Assembly (NCBI RefSeq): GCF_025399195.1
Contig: NW_026252095.1
Coordinates: 62,001-126,000 of the forward strand
Reading direction: 5' to 3'
Source: Umbelopsis ramanniana AG
Taxonomy: Eukaryota > Mucoromycota > Umbelopsidomycetes > Umbelopsidales > Umbelopsidaceae
Length of the DNA: 64,000 bases
The first letter of the stretch is position 1; the number at the start of each line of letters is the position of its first letter. Shown one piece after another: positions 9,743-21,485 of the stretch. Below the pieces are notes generated by a model, which saw nothing but the letters and a program-made list of their open reading frames with translations, did no database searches and was not told the DNA's origin. The position numbers and the translations under genes were made by a program.

Positions 9743-12714
9743 GGTGGATGAAGTAGAGAAAAAGTGATAGGGAAGGGGAAACCGTTCTGATTCAGGTTGA
9801 AGTGGGGAGAGGTTTGCCTTTTAATATGTGCACGATTTGTTTTTGTTTTCCCGTTTGTGGCCCAGCGCAAAGCCAAAAGTTTTTTTTGGGTCTACCTAAT
9901 TCGGACTGTTGTATGTTATTCTTGTGTATATTTTTAACCTCAGTATTTTCGGACGCTGGTGGCATCAGAAGCGAGATAACCGACTCCACCCCTGCCAACT
10001 CATCGTATCCATAGCTTGACAAGAACGGTAGGTTACGCACGTTCAAGCCGGTGAACCTTCGCGTGGTGAGGACACTTTTGAAAATCAATCAATCTATCCC
10101 GGTTGAAAGGGATGTTGAAAATATATGAAACATTAGGTACCGTATGCAAATTTTTGATGCCAGCACCTTCTTTGTTTTAAACGTCTTGTTCCAGTGTCAT
10201 CGGCTGTACAACCCACGTCATTCCATGAACTACAGCGCGATGAATCATCTTGTCAAATTGTTCTGTTTTTTTTTTCAATGTACTTGTCTTCAAGTAATCA
10301 ACCGCCAAGGTCTTTGATCCGGAACTCAATGTTGACAGTAGGAGGCTTCTGTCTATGAACGAGGCAAAGAAAAAACCAACAAGCGTGACCGTTGGAGGCG
10401 TTTTTTTTTTTTTTGCTAGCGGACAGAGCTGATAACCAGGACAGCTCAGCAAAGAGAGCACGTTCACACTAAGGGACTGGGACCTGACACACTTTCTAGT
10501 CAGCATTCAAACCATCGCCGCCTATCTCACTCCCCAAGGACAATAGCTTGGCTACCCCCCAATTCAGATCATCATGCCTTTCGATAGCAGAACGTGACCC
10601 CCCATCGAGCTGGATTATCTTTCAGCCATACTCCTTACCAGCGTTATTACTCTAAAGCAACTAATCGCCACGCGTGTTAAAGGATGATCAGCAAAAGTGG
10701 GACCTCTAGATCCGGTAGCTGAGCTCTATTCATAGCCACTGAAGATGTATGGTGGCGGCCGATACTCATTTCTGCTGCTGAAGTCACCTTGCCATATTCA
10801 GGCAAAAGACGATACCGGGTAGCACAACGAAACGCCAGCCGAAAGGTCGCAAAAGTCGTTGTAACAAGTCAACGAAACCTACTCGTCGAAATAGGAACTT
10901 CTTGCAAACACATCTAGGCAGAAAGAAAGTTAGAAAGTCCAAACAGTGAGATCATGTGCGATGGATACTCATCCAATGAAATGCACATATCGAGCCATTC
11001 ACCCCTTTGACTGTTATTTTCACTGATTCTGGTAATTTAATATGCTTGGCTTCGTGTAGAACCAGGGGAAAGAGGCAAAAAAAAAAATACCACACACGTC
11101 GTAGTGGATGGGCTGTGTTCGGATCCAATGATTTTCGCTTATGCAGTTCAACCCGAAGCCGAGCGAAGAAAATTCAACTTATATGGCAAGAATGCGTTCC
11201 TTGGGTGGCAGCTCTGCTCTAGACGGTACTCAACTCGCGATGGTGCTACCGCTTAAACATCGTTCCATGAACCGGTTCCTGCACCACCGCCCATTCATGA
11301 CCCTTTGCAACAAATACAACAATGTCCTCTTTACATTCAGTGGGTAGTAATAATATGCAGCATTTAATAATGACATTAACACATGAATATACAATGCATA
11401 GCGTCCACGGAAAAGATCAGCGATACCAGAAGCAAATCTCAGATGGTGGCGCTAGTTGTGAGGTCTCAACGGACGGACCGTAGATGAGAACCAATTGTCT
11501 TTCAAGCCCGTTTTCCTTCTCAATGCACATCCATGTATCAACATGTTGGGGCGTGGAGATCGAACAACTCGAAATAAACGAACCAGGCAACAGGAACTTG
11601 AGGAAATGTATGCGAGAATATCTTTAACTTGTTTGTTTTGCTCACACACTTAATTTTTCTGAAACCTACCTCATAATGATGAGAGGCAAAGTGCTAGTCA
11701 CTTGTAACCAACAGCGGAGTGAGCCACACACGATGAAATCCTGTTTCGCCAGCTATGGTAGAGGCAAATGTTTGTTGATAAGTTTCTCTGCGCAGTTAGT
11801 TGGCGAGAGGCTCAGTTTACTTGGTACTGTGAGTTGTCATTGGAACCTTTGTGGGGTATCTGTTTTGACGACTGACGGTTTGAGTCAAGCCTCCATAGCT
11901 TTCTTCGAGAACAAGCGAAATCCTTGAACATTGTCCTGAATGGAATTTGGTTTGCTTTGGTTGTAAAAAATTTCTCAGTGTTGGCAGCAATTATAGTGGA
12001 CTGTAGTGTTAAATGAACGGAGGTGACTGATGGGCATCCCACTGACTTTTGATGTCAAGTTACCACTATCCCGGCGGTGTCGATCTATTGTTTCCACACG
12101 GCGTACATCCCTGTTCTGATATAAGTGTCTTCACTCAGTAGCACTATCTTGCGTGTATGTATAAAATAGAAAAGTCTGTCCAGGTGATTGACTCATATCT
12201 CGGACAATCACCACTTCGGGCGGAAATCGTTATCAGGCGGTTGACGGACGGCGGCCAATATGCCAAACGAACGCTCTGGTTAAGTATGTTCCGATATTTT
12301 GTAAATATCACTTATTTAAAGAAAATACGGTGGAAAATCTAAGAAGCATATTTGTATGTTTTCGCAAGAAAAACCGCTATCACTCAGAAGCGGACAAAGC
12401 TCATGACCGTGCCTGACACCTTCACAAGTATACACAGAACTGAGAATTTGGCATAGCATTTAAGCTTGTCCGTTTTATTCTCTCCAAAGCACCGTCAAAC
12501 TTTCTTTGCTGAAACAATATAACAAACTTAAAGAGTCGCCATAGAGTAAAATGTCGTGAAAATACCGTTCTTTTTCTGAAAGTCCTACGAGCATTCAGGG
12601 CCAGAAGCACGTGACATTAGCAGTCACATTTTTTCCAAGTCGAAAAAAAAAATCCTGTAGCGATGGCCAATAGACGCTAGCAAGCTATATAGAAGCCAAA
12701 CCGTTCTTGCTCAA
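9743..12714. other. Gene-poor stretch of about 3 kb, no supportable gene
   Basis: All open frames are short and their codon use looks random. The best is a 109-codon minus-strand frame at 10177-10506, whose last about 50 codons (after a possible acceptor near 10356) read like a small protein end, ...KKKTEQFDKMIHRAVVHGM..., but I cannot link it to a family or find an upstream exon. T/A tracts occur near 10270, 10400 and 11080. CACGTG at 12608-12613 lies about 100 bases before UTP14 and may belong to its promoter. No terminal repeats, transposase motifs or tRNA B-boxes seen. It could hold non-coding RNA, a decayed element or a long regulatory region. Confidence 0.5.
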
Positions 12715-15700
12715 ATGGCAGCACCGAAGAGAGGAAAGAGCAAGCAACCTAGTAAAAAGGGAAAGCAACCTACAGTTCCAAGACCAACGCTCGAAAATGT
12801 ATTCGAAGCCGAAGACGATGAGCAAGATCTAGCCCGTCGTGGTCACACCTTTGACGAAGTCGACAATTACGAGTACAATGTTGACAACATTGACGACGAA
12901 GATGACGAAGATATCGACAGTGACGATGCTTTCAATGAATCAGACGAGGAGCGCTTTGAGAATTTCAAGTTCGCTGGTTCCAACGACAAGGTAATTGAAC
13001 TATCTCTGTTACATCCATCGTTTCCTTTGTACGCAGTCTAATCTTTTGACTATTCTATCAGAGCTCTAAAAGTCGAGGTAGCAAGTCGGCTCTTTTGGCT
13101 GACGATGACGATGAGTTAGACGAAGAAGATGCTGCCGAAAGCGAAGACAACGATGATGATGAAGAAGAAGAAGAAGACGGAGAAGAATTCATGGATTTGT
13201 CCGAGATGCTTGGTGGCGACAATGATGAAAAGACAACCAAGAATTCTGCATTCGAAACTTTGCTTCCTGGTTCGGATAGTGAAGACGAAGCTGGCGATTT
13301 GGAAGACTTTTCGGACGATGAGGATCAAGATGAAGAAGAATCAGGCGACATACTGTCTTTTGTCTCATCACTTCCTACCAAGAAGCGCAAAAATGCTGGC
13401 GAAGATGGTAGATCTAAGCGATCAAAGAAATTGGCAGAGAGAACAGAAGCCTACGATGAATCCGAATTCAGCATGCCGGCCCATTCCGCCAGTGTTAGTG
13501 GAGCGAAGAAGAAGTTGGACCTTGCTGATCTGATGGGAACTTTGGATGACGATACTGGCTTTGGTGGGCTCAAGAAGAATCTTGAAGCCTTAGAAGGCTC
13601 TGGAAAAAGCAAAATCAAGGATACCTTGTCCGCTCCTTTACCCAAGCGTATTCAAGATAGACTCAATCGCCAAGCAGCATACAAGGAAGCCAAGGATGAA
13701 GTTGCTAAATGGCAACCTCTTGTTAAACAGAACCGTGAGGTAATGTATAGTTTGTGTGTATTCTGGATACGTTCTTCGCAAAAGGTATTAACTGTGCATC
13801 TCTTTATCAGGCTGATCACCTCTCGTTTCCTATGGTGGAAAAAGCCGCTGCTCCCAATAGCAATGCTTCTCTCACCTCAACCTTCCAAGCCGAGACTTCC
13901 ATGGAAAAGCAGATCGAAGAGGCACTTGCTGCTGCTGGCATGAAGGATAAGGAAGAAGAAGAATTTGAGGCTCTGGAGTTGAACAAATTGTCTGTTGAGG
14001 AAGTCCAAGCTCGCCGAAACGAGCTTCGCATGATGCGAGAGTTGATGTTCCGACATGAATTGAAGGCCAAGAGAATTAAGAAGATCAAGAGTAAAGCCTA
14101 CAGAAAGGTGGCTCGTAAAGAGAAGCTTAAGGAATTAGCCAAGATCCAAGCCCAAATAGCAGAGGATGATCCCGAAGCTGCAAGAGAAGAGCAACTTCAA
14201 GCTGAAACCGACAGAGCTTTGGAGCGTATGTCTCTCCGCCACAAGAACACTGGAAAGTGGGCCCAGCAGCAAATCAAGAGAGGAAACTTGGACGCTGGTA
14301 CTCGTGATGCCATTAACGACCAAATTCGTCGTGGCGAACAGCTGCGACGTAAAGTGCAGGGAATGGATTCGGATGAAGAGTTCAATGACTCTGACAACGA
14401 CGAAGATAGCCCCATCACAGCCGAAGAGCAACTAAACCAGATTAGAGAAGAACTAGACGAAGAAGAACCTGTTGGAACCGGTATTTTTGCCATGAAGTTT
14501 ATGAAAGATGCTGCCAAGCGGGAAAAGAAGGAAACAGAAGCATTGTTGCAGTCGACGCATAACGATCTGTACCTTGATGGCGATGACTCTGGTGACGAAG
14601 TGGAAGCCAAGCAAGACAACTATGCTCAAGTTGCTAATAACCCTGGACGTATGATGTTTGGTGTTGGCAAGGTAGGGTATCCTGACGGTTTCGAGAGGGC
14701 AGGCCGCCAACGACGTGAATATTAAATGTTTGTTTTCTATCATTTTCCTACCAGATTGGCAAACAAGACCAGAAGGAAGTGACTGACCCGTCAAGTGTTA
14801 ACATCACCTTGAACGAAGCTGGTGAGGTTCAGAAGGTTTCAAGCTCTGCTGCCCATGCTACCAAAATGTCCGGACCAGTCAATGTCAAGCTTCCAAGCAA
14901 GAGTCCATTGGCGGATCTGGACAATGCTACCGCTAGCAACCCATGGTTGCAAGCAGATACCAGCAAATTAGCCAAGCAGAGCCGCAAAGCTAATAAGGCA
15001 CAAGGAAAGATTGAAGACAAAGCAGAGCACCTTATTTCCAAGATGAAGAAGAATCAGAAATCCAAGCAAGAAGATGCTGAGGAGGATGTTGAAATCGATC
15101 TCGATAACGTCCTAACTATTGCCCAGGCCAAGGACAAGACGAAGCAAGCCAACAAGCCTACCAAGTCAACGACGGCCTCAGCGAAGACCAACAAAGAAAA
15201 CGGAGATGCTGCCTTTGCTTCAGATGACGACGACGATGGCTCTGACGTTGATGAAAACGGCGGTATGGTCCACACCAAGAACCCATTAGCTTTCACACAA
15301 CGTGAGCTTGTCGAGCAAGCGTTCGCCAATGACAATGTCGTTGAAGAGTTTGAGGAAGATAAACGTGAAGCAATGGAGGAAGATGCTCCAAAGGATGAAG
15401 ATCTCACATTACCAGGCTGGGGTGCATGGGGTGGTAAAGGACTCAAGGATAGAAAGAATAAGGTCGTCAAGAAGGCACTTCCTGGTGAAGGTGTTGCAGC
15501 TAACAAACGAAGAGATGCAAAGCTGGGCAATGTTATCATTAGCGAAAAACGTATCAAGAAGGTAAGCTGCTCTGCTCTACTGTACCCACCGTGTTGCACC
15601 TGTTTATTAATCATGTTTTTATCTCTCCTTCACGTAGGCTGCTAAATACCAAGTTACTTCTATACCTTTCCCCTTCCAGAACAGAGAGCAATACGAACGA

Positions 15701-15823
15701 TCATTGCGTGCTCCACTGGGTAAGGAATGGAACACGACTGATAGTTTCCAGAAGATGACCAAGCCTAGAGTCATGACCAAGCTGGGTCGTGTCATCGACC
15801 CACTGAAAGCTCCATTCAAATAG
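12715..15823 (+). CDS. UTP14: U3 snoRNP / SSU processome protein UTP14
   Basis: Exons 12715-12990, 13062-13739, 13811-14671, 14755-15561 and 15638-15823 give 935 residues, all junctions in phase. Family landmarks are SKAYRK in the basic middle, ERMSLRHKNTGKWAQQ, GTGIFAMKFMKDA, the NPWL box near residue 650, LPGWGAWGGKG, and the C-terminal FPFQNREQYERSLRAPLGKEWN. Utp14 is a nucleolar component of the 90S pre-ribosome that activates the helicase Dhr1 to release U3 snoRNA during 18S maturation. The N-terminal 300 residues are strongly acidic (runs of Asp/Glu), as in relatives. The length is close to the yeast protein. CACGTG about 100 bases upstream may be a promoter element. Confident call. Confidence 0.95.
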
Positions 15824-15925
15824 AAGCCAACCAAACCCACACTCTCATTCTTAAAAAATCGTTCATCCCAATGTACTTGTATTTTACTTGCAACTTTTAT
15901 CATAAAATGTCATTGTTCATTCTAT

Positions 15926-18445
15926 CTATCCATTAAAATCGGTCACTCCATTTTGACTAAACTGCTTCAAAACCTCCATGGCTGCACCTCGAACAGGCTG
16001 CACTTTGCAATTTTTTGCAATATCTACTAGTTTTAAATGCACGCCGTGTTGTGCCATCGAGGTGGCTGCTTCCTTGGTTCCATGCTCCAAAAGACATCGG
16101 ACAATTTCCACTCCTCTATGCTGAACCTCTACATTCTCGTCTTTTTCCAAGAGCTGCGAAACTCTCTGGTACCCATTTTCCTTGATCATCATCGTGCATG
16201 CTCCAGGACTGTTGGCCAGTATGGCCAGTGCGCCGGAAGCCGCTCGTCTAGTTTCAAAGTCCTCAACGTCAGATAGCGCAAGCAACAGCTTGATCTTCGC
16301 TTGAGCACCAGGTTGGCTTGGGTCACTGTACGATTCAAACACGGGGGCAGCAAACATCATATTGCATAAAAGCTCGGTCGCTGCCCTTCGAATCATCACA
16401 TTTTCGGAAAACTGTAGGCCTTCGATGATGGGGAGCCCTTGTTCCATGTAAATCCGAGCTCTGATATTTTCGTCCATGGATGCCAAATTCGTTAGACCCA
16501 TGAGTCCTTCAAAGTTACGAAGTGGTTTCTCATCTTGACAGAGTTTTAATAGAGGCTTGACAAGGTTGTGAGCAGCTGCTCCCGGGAAAGCAATGCGCGG
16601 ATCCATAGTGATGGCAATCTTCGCAAGGGCTTGCGACGCCACTTGAATGTAATCTAGCTTCTCAGTTTGCTGAGCACCCACCAGTTGCAAAAGACATTTC
16701 GCTCCACCTTGCTGAACAATCGTGCCACGAAGGTTGTTCGGGGTGATGATGTTGAGAAAGGTCTGACAGGTAACGGCTTGTACATTGCTGCTTTTGTTTC
16801 GGCTGAGTTCTATGAGAGCTGGGACCACACCATGTTTGACCACGATGGCGATGCGCGCATTGACAGCTTCATCCTGGTCTCGTGGATCTTCCTCATCTTC
16901 CTTCGGCTTCTTTCCACCTTTTCCAGCTCCTTTGGCATTGGCGAGGTCTCTGAGCTTCTTCATTTGCTTTTGCTGCTCGCTCAGCACTGGCAAATACCCT
17001 GTCACATTAGCCAATATCGTTCCAATACCAAACAACATGGCACTGAGACCATCCTTTGTTTGAGCAAGTTTGAAGAGACGGGACAAAAATTCTACATCGT
17101 TGACAAGCGCCTCCTTGACAGATGCTTCCATACTGTTGTAAGCCAGACCTTCAACTGCAACCAATAGTTGTGAGCTATCGGTTGAGCTGTCCTTGATAGC
17201 GTCTTTAAACGTTTCAGAAAGCTGTTCTCTGCTGATATTGTGTTCCTTCATTGCACTAGCAAGATGATCTACTTCGTTGTTGGTGGCACTGCTATCCAGA
17301 CCAGTACTGTCTGTTCCTTTGTCGTTTGCATTACTTAGTTTAGTCAAGGCAACACTTGCCGAAATGTGTAGTTTGGAGTCTTTTTCAGATTTCGCCGATG
17401 CTTTTGTGGCAAGCCAGCTGCTGCAGTTTTTTGATATATTTTTGCGACAATGCGAATCAGAGCATGCTTGTGCCAGGGTATTTGCGAAAGCGACTTGTAC
17501 TTCAATCTTCTCAAAATCAATGGTGTCCATGATGTCCTCCAGCAAGCCTTGCTGATTGAGGATCTCGGCACCGACAGAGAGGTTTGCCTGAAACAATACT
17601 GTCAAGGTCGAGAACGCATTGACCTTGTCTGCCGCTTTTCCGGAATCAAAGCATTGCTTAAAGCACAAGCCCGCTATACTGGTCACCTTCGTAAGAAGGG
17701 GTGATCCGTTTTCTTGCTTTTCTGACATTGACCTGCTATTCAAAGTACTTGTGATGACGATGATGGCGGCTGTTTTGACGTCGCTGGTTTCGGCTGGATC
17801 TCCACAAGACTGCAATATATCGACAAAATCTTTCGACACTATAAGTTTCTTTATATTGCTGGTCTCATTGTCGGCATCTGACACTGATCTGATGATATCC
17901 TTGTATCGTCGAAGTTTAGGACTATCTTCTGGCGTGACTTGGTTGGATTTTTGCTTCGCCTGTGTATCTTGGATTTCGACATACATTTTTTGAATGAGCG
18001 ATTCAGCAGCTTTGACAATATCTCTGTTCGTTCCACCTCTTTGAACAGCAGATCTAATATCAGCTGTGGCGTCATCTCGACGTCCCAGCCTGGAGTATAT
18101 CTCTGCTCGCTGAATAAGAATTTTCGCTACACTCGCGTCGTCCTTCCCTGGTAGATCTACAGCCTGAGGTTTAGAAAAGGGAGGTTGTTCATCGACTACT
18201 TATGTGAGAACAGAGTCTTCTTACATACCTTGTGTGAGATCGTCTATGGCTTTTTCCAAGTGTGCCTTAAAAACAGCTGTCAGTATCTCATTTGCAGTTG
18301 TAATCTGTGGTTGTTCCTGGAAAAGGAATCGTAGAGTTATACCTTGTCCGCTAAACGACGAAGAAGGAATCATTAGTACAGATTTCGCGACGGTTTCGAA
18401 TCAGCTAGAGCGATGTGTATGGTACTGACCTTCCTTATTGTCCAT
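15926..18445 (-). CDS. UNC-45/She4/Cro1-family myosin chaperone
   Basis: Exons in coding order 18445-18430 (16 bases), 18342-18229 and 18156-15926 give 786 residues. The first about 120 residues contain a degenerate helical repeat region (ILIQRAEIYSRLGRRDDATAD resembles a TPR helix pair). The rest is armadillo-like: the UNC45-central region near 300-480, then the UCS domain with GALAILANSPGACTMMI and HRGVEIVRCLLEHGTKEAA. UCS proteins fold and stabilise myosin motors, so the likely role is actomyosin function, endocytosis and cytokinesis in the cytoplasm. The short first exon and exon 2 boundaries were chosen because only acceptors at 18343/18344 and 18157/18158 keep the frame open. It converges on UTP14, 102 bases apart. 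Confidence 0.88.
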
Positions 18446-18561
18446 GTGGAGCATCAAGTATTGGTTGGATTCAAGCAGTCGGGGCCTTTGGCAGGAAGTA
18501 CGGTCACGTCCAAGCCTAAAATGAAAAAATGCGAGGCGGGCCTGTAGCTAAGTAGCCAGCC

Positions 18562-19370
18562 ATGTCGCAATTAGGGACCATTCGACGACGCGTGCAGGCC
18601 ATTTTCTTTGACATTGGCCGTGCTCGCAACACATGGGACGAACTCAACTCAGATGCATTCACATTGGCTAATGCTTTAGTCAATGCAAAGATCCAGCAAC
18701 AGTAAGTTGTTTCAAACACTTGTCTTCAACATCCCCTTGCCGATATTGTGGATCTAACGTACATTGTCTAGGTACGCGGAAGATACCTCGTACTGGCACC
18801 CGGCATTGACTCATGCTATAAAGGATATCCGAGTGAGCTATGAGCGGAAAATGGAGACTACGATCATGGACATTAATGAATCATTGTCCAAAATAACGGC
18901 CAAGATGGTAATAGTCGCATCAAATAGGGTGTATGGTTTGTTCAATAATAACAGACTCTCTCCTAGCATGCACAACTTGTCAAAATGGAAAACCTTGTCA
19001 ATCAGCTAAAAGATACATATAAGCGCTTGGTGGACTTACAGGGAAAGCAATTTGCTGACCACTCTCCACTGTATGCAACATGCCCAATGTTAAATTTTGG
19101 TAAGATGGTTGAAAGCGATTTAAAATCAGCAAACCGCATCCACCGCTAACCTTCATATCAGTTGAACGTGCAAGCGACGTGTTGATCATGTACCAATCAG
19201 AATACAAAACAAAGATGTCGTTGGTGTCAAGTGAGGGCCTGCGCAACTGTAAGAACAATGACGAAGGATTGGTGTTGCTCTCGGCATGGCTTAATCAACC
19301 CAGTCTAAGGACAAAAGACCTACAAGATTTAGACGAGCTTTGCGACATTGAAATGGCGATAATGGAGTAA
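18562..19370 (+). CDS. Small coiled-coil protein, CINP-like
   Basis: Exons 18562-18701, 18772-18907, 18967-19099 and 19162-19370 give 205 residues. It starts MSQLGTIRRRVQ, continues with amphipathic helices (ERKMETTIMDINESLSKITA; AQLVKMENLVNQLKDTYKRL) and ends with a Trp-containing segment, VLLSAWLNQPSLRTKDLQDL, near the C-terminus. Size, helical coiled-coil make-up and the late S-x-W-x-x-QP-x-L motif resemble CINP, the cyclin-dependent kinase 2-interacting protein linked to replication and checkpoint signalling in animals. That identification rests on weak similarity and I keep it provisional. It is divergently transcribed from the UNC45-family gene with 116 bases between start codons. Confidence 0.65.
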
Positions 19371-19463
19371 CCTGGAGATACTGTCACACACCGGGGTTAT
19401 TCAAACAGTGTTCCATTTTTATTCAGTTTATATATTGACACAATTTCAAACGCTACGCATAGT

Positions 19464-21292
19464 CTATGACAGCTTGGCAGCCTAGATAATAGAGTAACTG
19501 TAAATACCATATACATAGCGTGCACCCACTTTTTACCTTCATACAAATCACATACCTTTTGATACAAGCTTGAAACAACCTTGTCCATTTGCTTTAGCGT
19601 ATCGATAGCTGCTTCATAGGTTTTCTGTATGGCAACATCGCGCATTAATGACCCTGTATTAATTTCACAAACCATATGAACAATATAACTTACGTCTTCC
19701 TCTGGCTCATCAAAGACAATGAGACAGCCAGCTCCTTGATCAAGAATACCATGGAATGCCTTGTCCAATATCATTTGTGAAAGCCTGCAAATTCAAATTA
19801 GCACCACTGCCTCTAACTTTAAATCCCTAAAAGCTAGCTTGCTGGATACACTCACTTGGTCTCAACCTGTTGTGTAGGGAGCTTGACCATGGCGGCGACA
19901 TGTGATATCTCGACTCTGGAGAAAGGTTCTATGATTCTAACCAAATTCTGCTCAAGAAGTGTGTCGTATAAGGATGCGAGCTGGCTTCGAATGATGGGGT
20001 CATTATTGAGCTCTATAGATGATGGAAGGTATGAGTATCAAGATAATGAAATCATGTCTTGGAATGGATCCTCCCCCTTACCATTAGGATAAGTTGCAAG
20101 AGCGGTCTCAAACTCTTGCAAACTTCGATTTTGATGAGCGTTGGCAACTGCTTTCATTGCCTCCACTTCTGATCCTGCATACTTCAATGCTACCTTGCCA
20201 GTGATGATCGCATGTACATCTTCAGTCTAATTGAGACATTAGTCAGTGCTTGCGAAAGCTTAAAAAGCACACAGAATAAGACGTACCAAGTTTAGCATAA
20301 TCTTGCAAAGAAGCATGTATTTTAAGGCAAGCACGGCCTTGGGATCGTCTTGGCTGGAATAACCTTCGAATGTCTCAAAAAAGTATGAATATGCTGTCTT
20401 GTAATCCTTTTCTTCAGAGTGAAGTACACCAGATTGCATGTCAAGCGCAGCTTGTAGCAGTGGTGGGCAGTAGATGGCGTTTGCTGATGTACGTGCTGAT
20501 GTGAGAGCGGCCTGATTCCGGAAGTTCATTATAAGTACAGAAGAAAGCAACCCCAGCCATTCATATTCTCTCGATCATCTTACCCTTGACTTTGGTATAT
20601 TTCGAAGTGCATGGCATGCTCGACTTTCCAACAACTGAACCTCTACCAGCATCATCTTGTCATCAAGACGCTTAAGTTCCTTCAAAAGCTGTGCGATCAA
20701 ATCCAGTGCCTGATGATACATCTTGTTATCCAAGTAGAGGGCAACGAGACGAGTCTCTAGCGATTGCTTGAGGAAGATGCGCTTCTCGTTGATGGCCCAC
20801 TCTATGTTCTCTCTGCACACTTCAATTTGAAGCGGTAAGCAGTCAGGAATTGTGCTGAAAAAGTCGATCATCGTTCTGACTGAAAAGATAAAAGATATGA
20901 GAACGGTTGTCACTAGTTTTTCATCGTTGGCAGCGTCCTTAAAACTCACTAAGCTTAGCAGTCTTTGCCTTTGCGATGGAGGACATGAATTGTCGTGAAG
21001 ATCGGATAAGAGTTGCAAGTTCTTGAGGTCGTCTATGAAATGGCACACATAAGCTTACATTTACTTTAAATAGTGATGCTGCATTGATTCAATCTTACTT
21101 GAGGTCTCTATAGAGCTCTCCTAGGTTGACTAGAGCGGTTTCCTGTTCGCGCAGGACATTCTCGTTCGTGGAGTCAACTGACAAGATCTCGTTGTAAGTT
21201 TTAATCGCTTGCTCATTGTCTCCAACCTGATGAAATTCTGCTGCCTCTTTGAGTTTTGGCGTTAAGATTTTGTTAGATGCAGTGGTTGCCAT
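19464..21292 (-). CDS. RPN6: 26S proteasome lid subunit RPN6 (PSMD11)
   Basis: Nine exons in coding order: 21292-21099, 21032-20950, 20879-20584, 20511-20287, 20226-20082, 20012-19856, 19784-19694, 19624-19556 and 19481-19464, giving 425 residues against 422 in human. N-terminal helical repeats include [46 protein letters not shown] and [16 protein letters not shown]; the PCI domain follows ([36 protein letters not shown]) and a C-terminal helix ends QKAAKLS. Rpn6 clamps the proteasome lid to the 20S core and the ATPase ring. The last exon is 18 bases and restores the family's terminal KAAKLS; reading through the preceding donor would give an unrelated tail. It is head to head with RPN7. Confidence 0.97.
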
Positions 21293-21485
21293 GTTGGTGG
21301 ACAGTCTGGTCTCGATACAAAGGTACGCTTCCTACGCGTATAGCAGCTTACGAGTCAAGGGGTGATGTCAGATACGAAATTATCACGTGACTCCGCTCGC
21401 GTATGTGACGTCGACATCCAACGCGTGTCCAGTTCAGCTTAAGGGACCTGCACAACGCTTTGAGCACCAACCCACAACTTTCAGC
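21293..21485. promoter_or_regulatory. Bidirectional promoter shared by RPN6 and RPN7
   Basis: Only 193 bases separate the two start codons, so both promoters and 5' leaders must sit here. It holds a CACGTG palindrome (21384-21389) and a CRE-like TGACGTC (21406-21412) near the middle. I see no yeast PACE box (GGTGGCAAA), the Rpn4 site used for proteasome genes in ascomycete yeasts. Which factor acts is unknown. Confidence 0.65.

Noticed and set aside
13095-13340. GAAGAAGAAGAC-type repeats with antisense frames
   Set aside because: Acidic stretch of UTP14; no independent feature.
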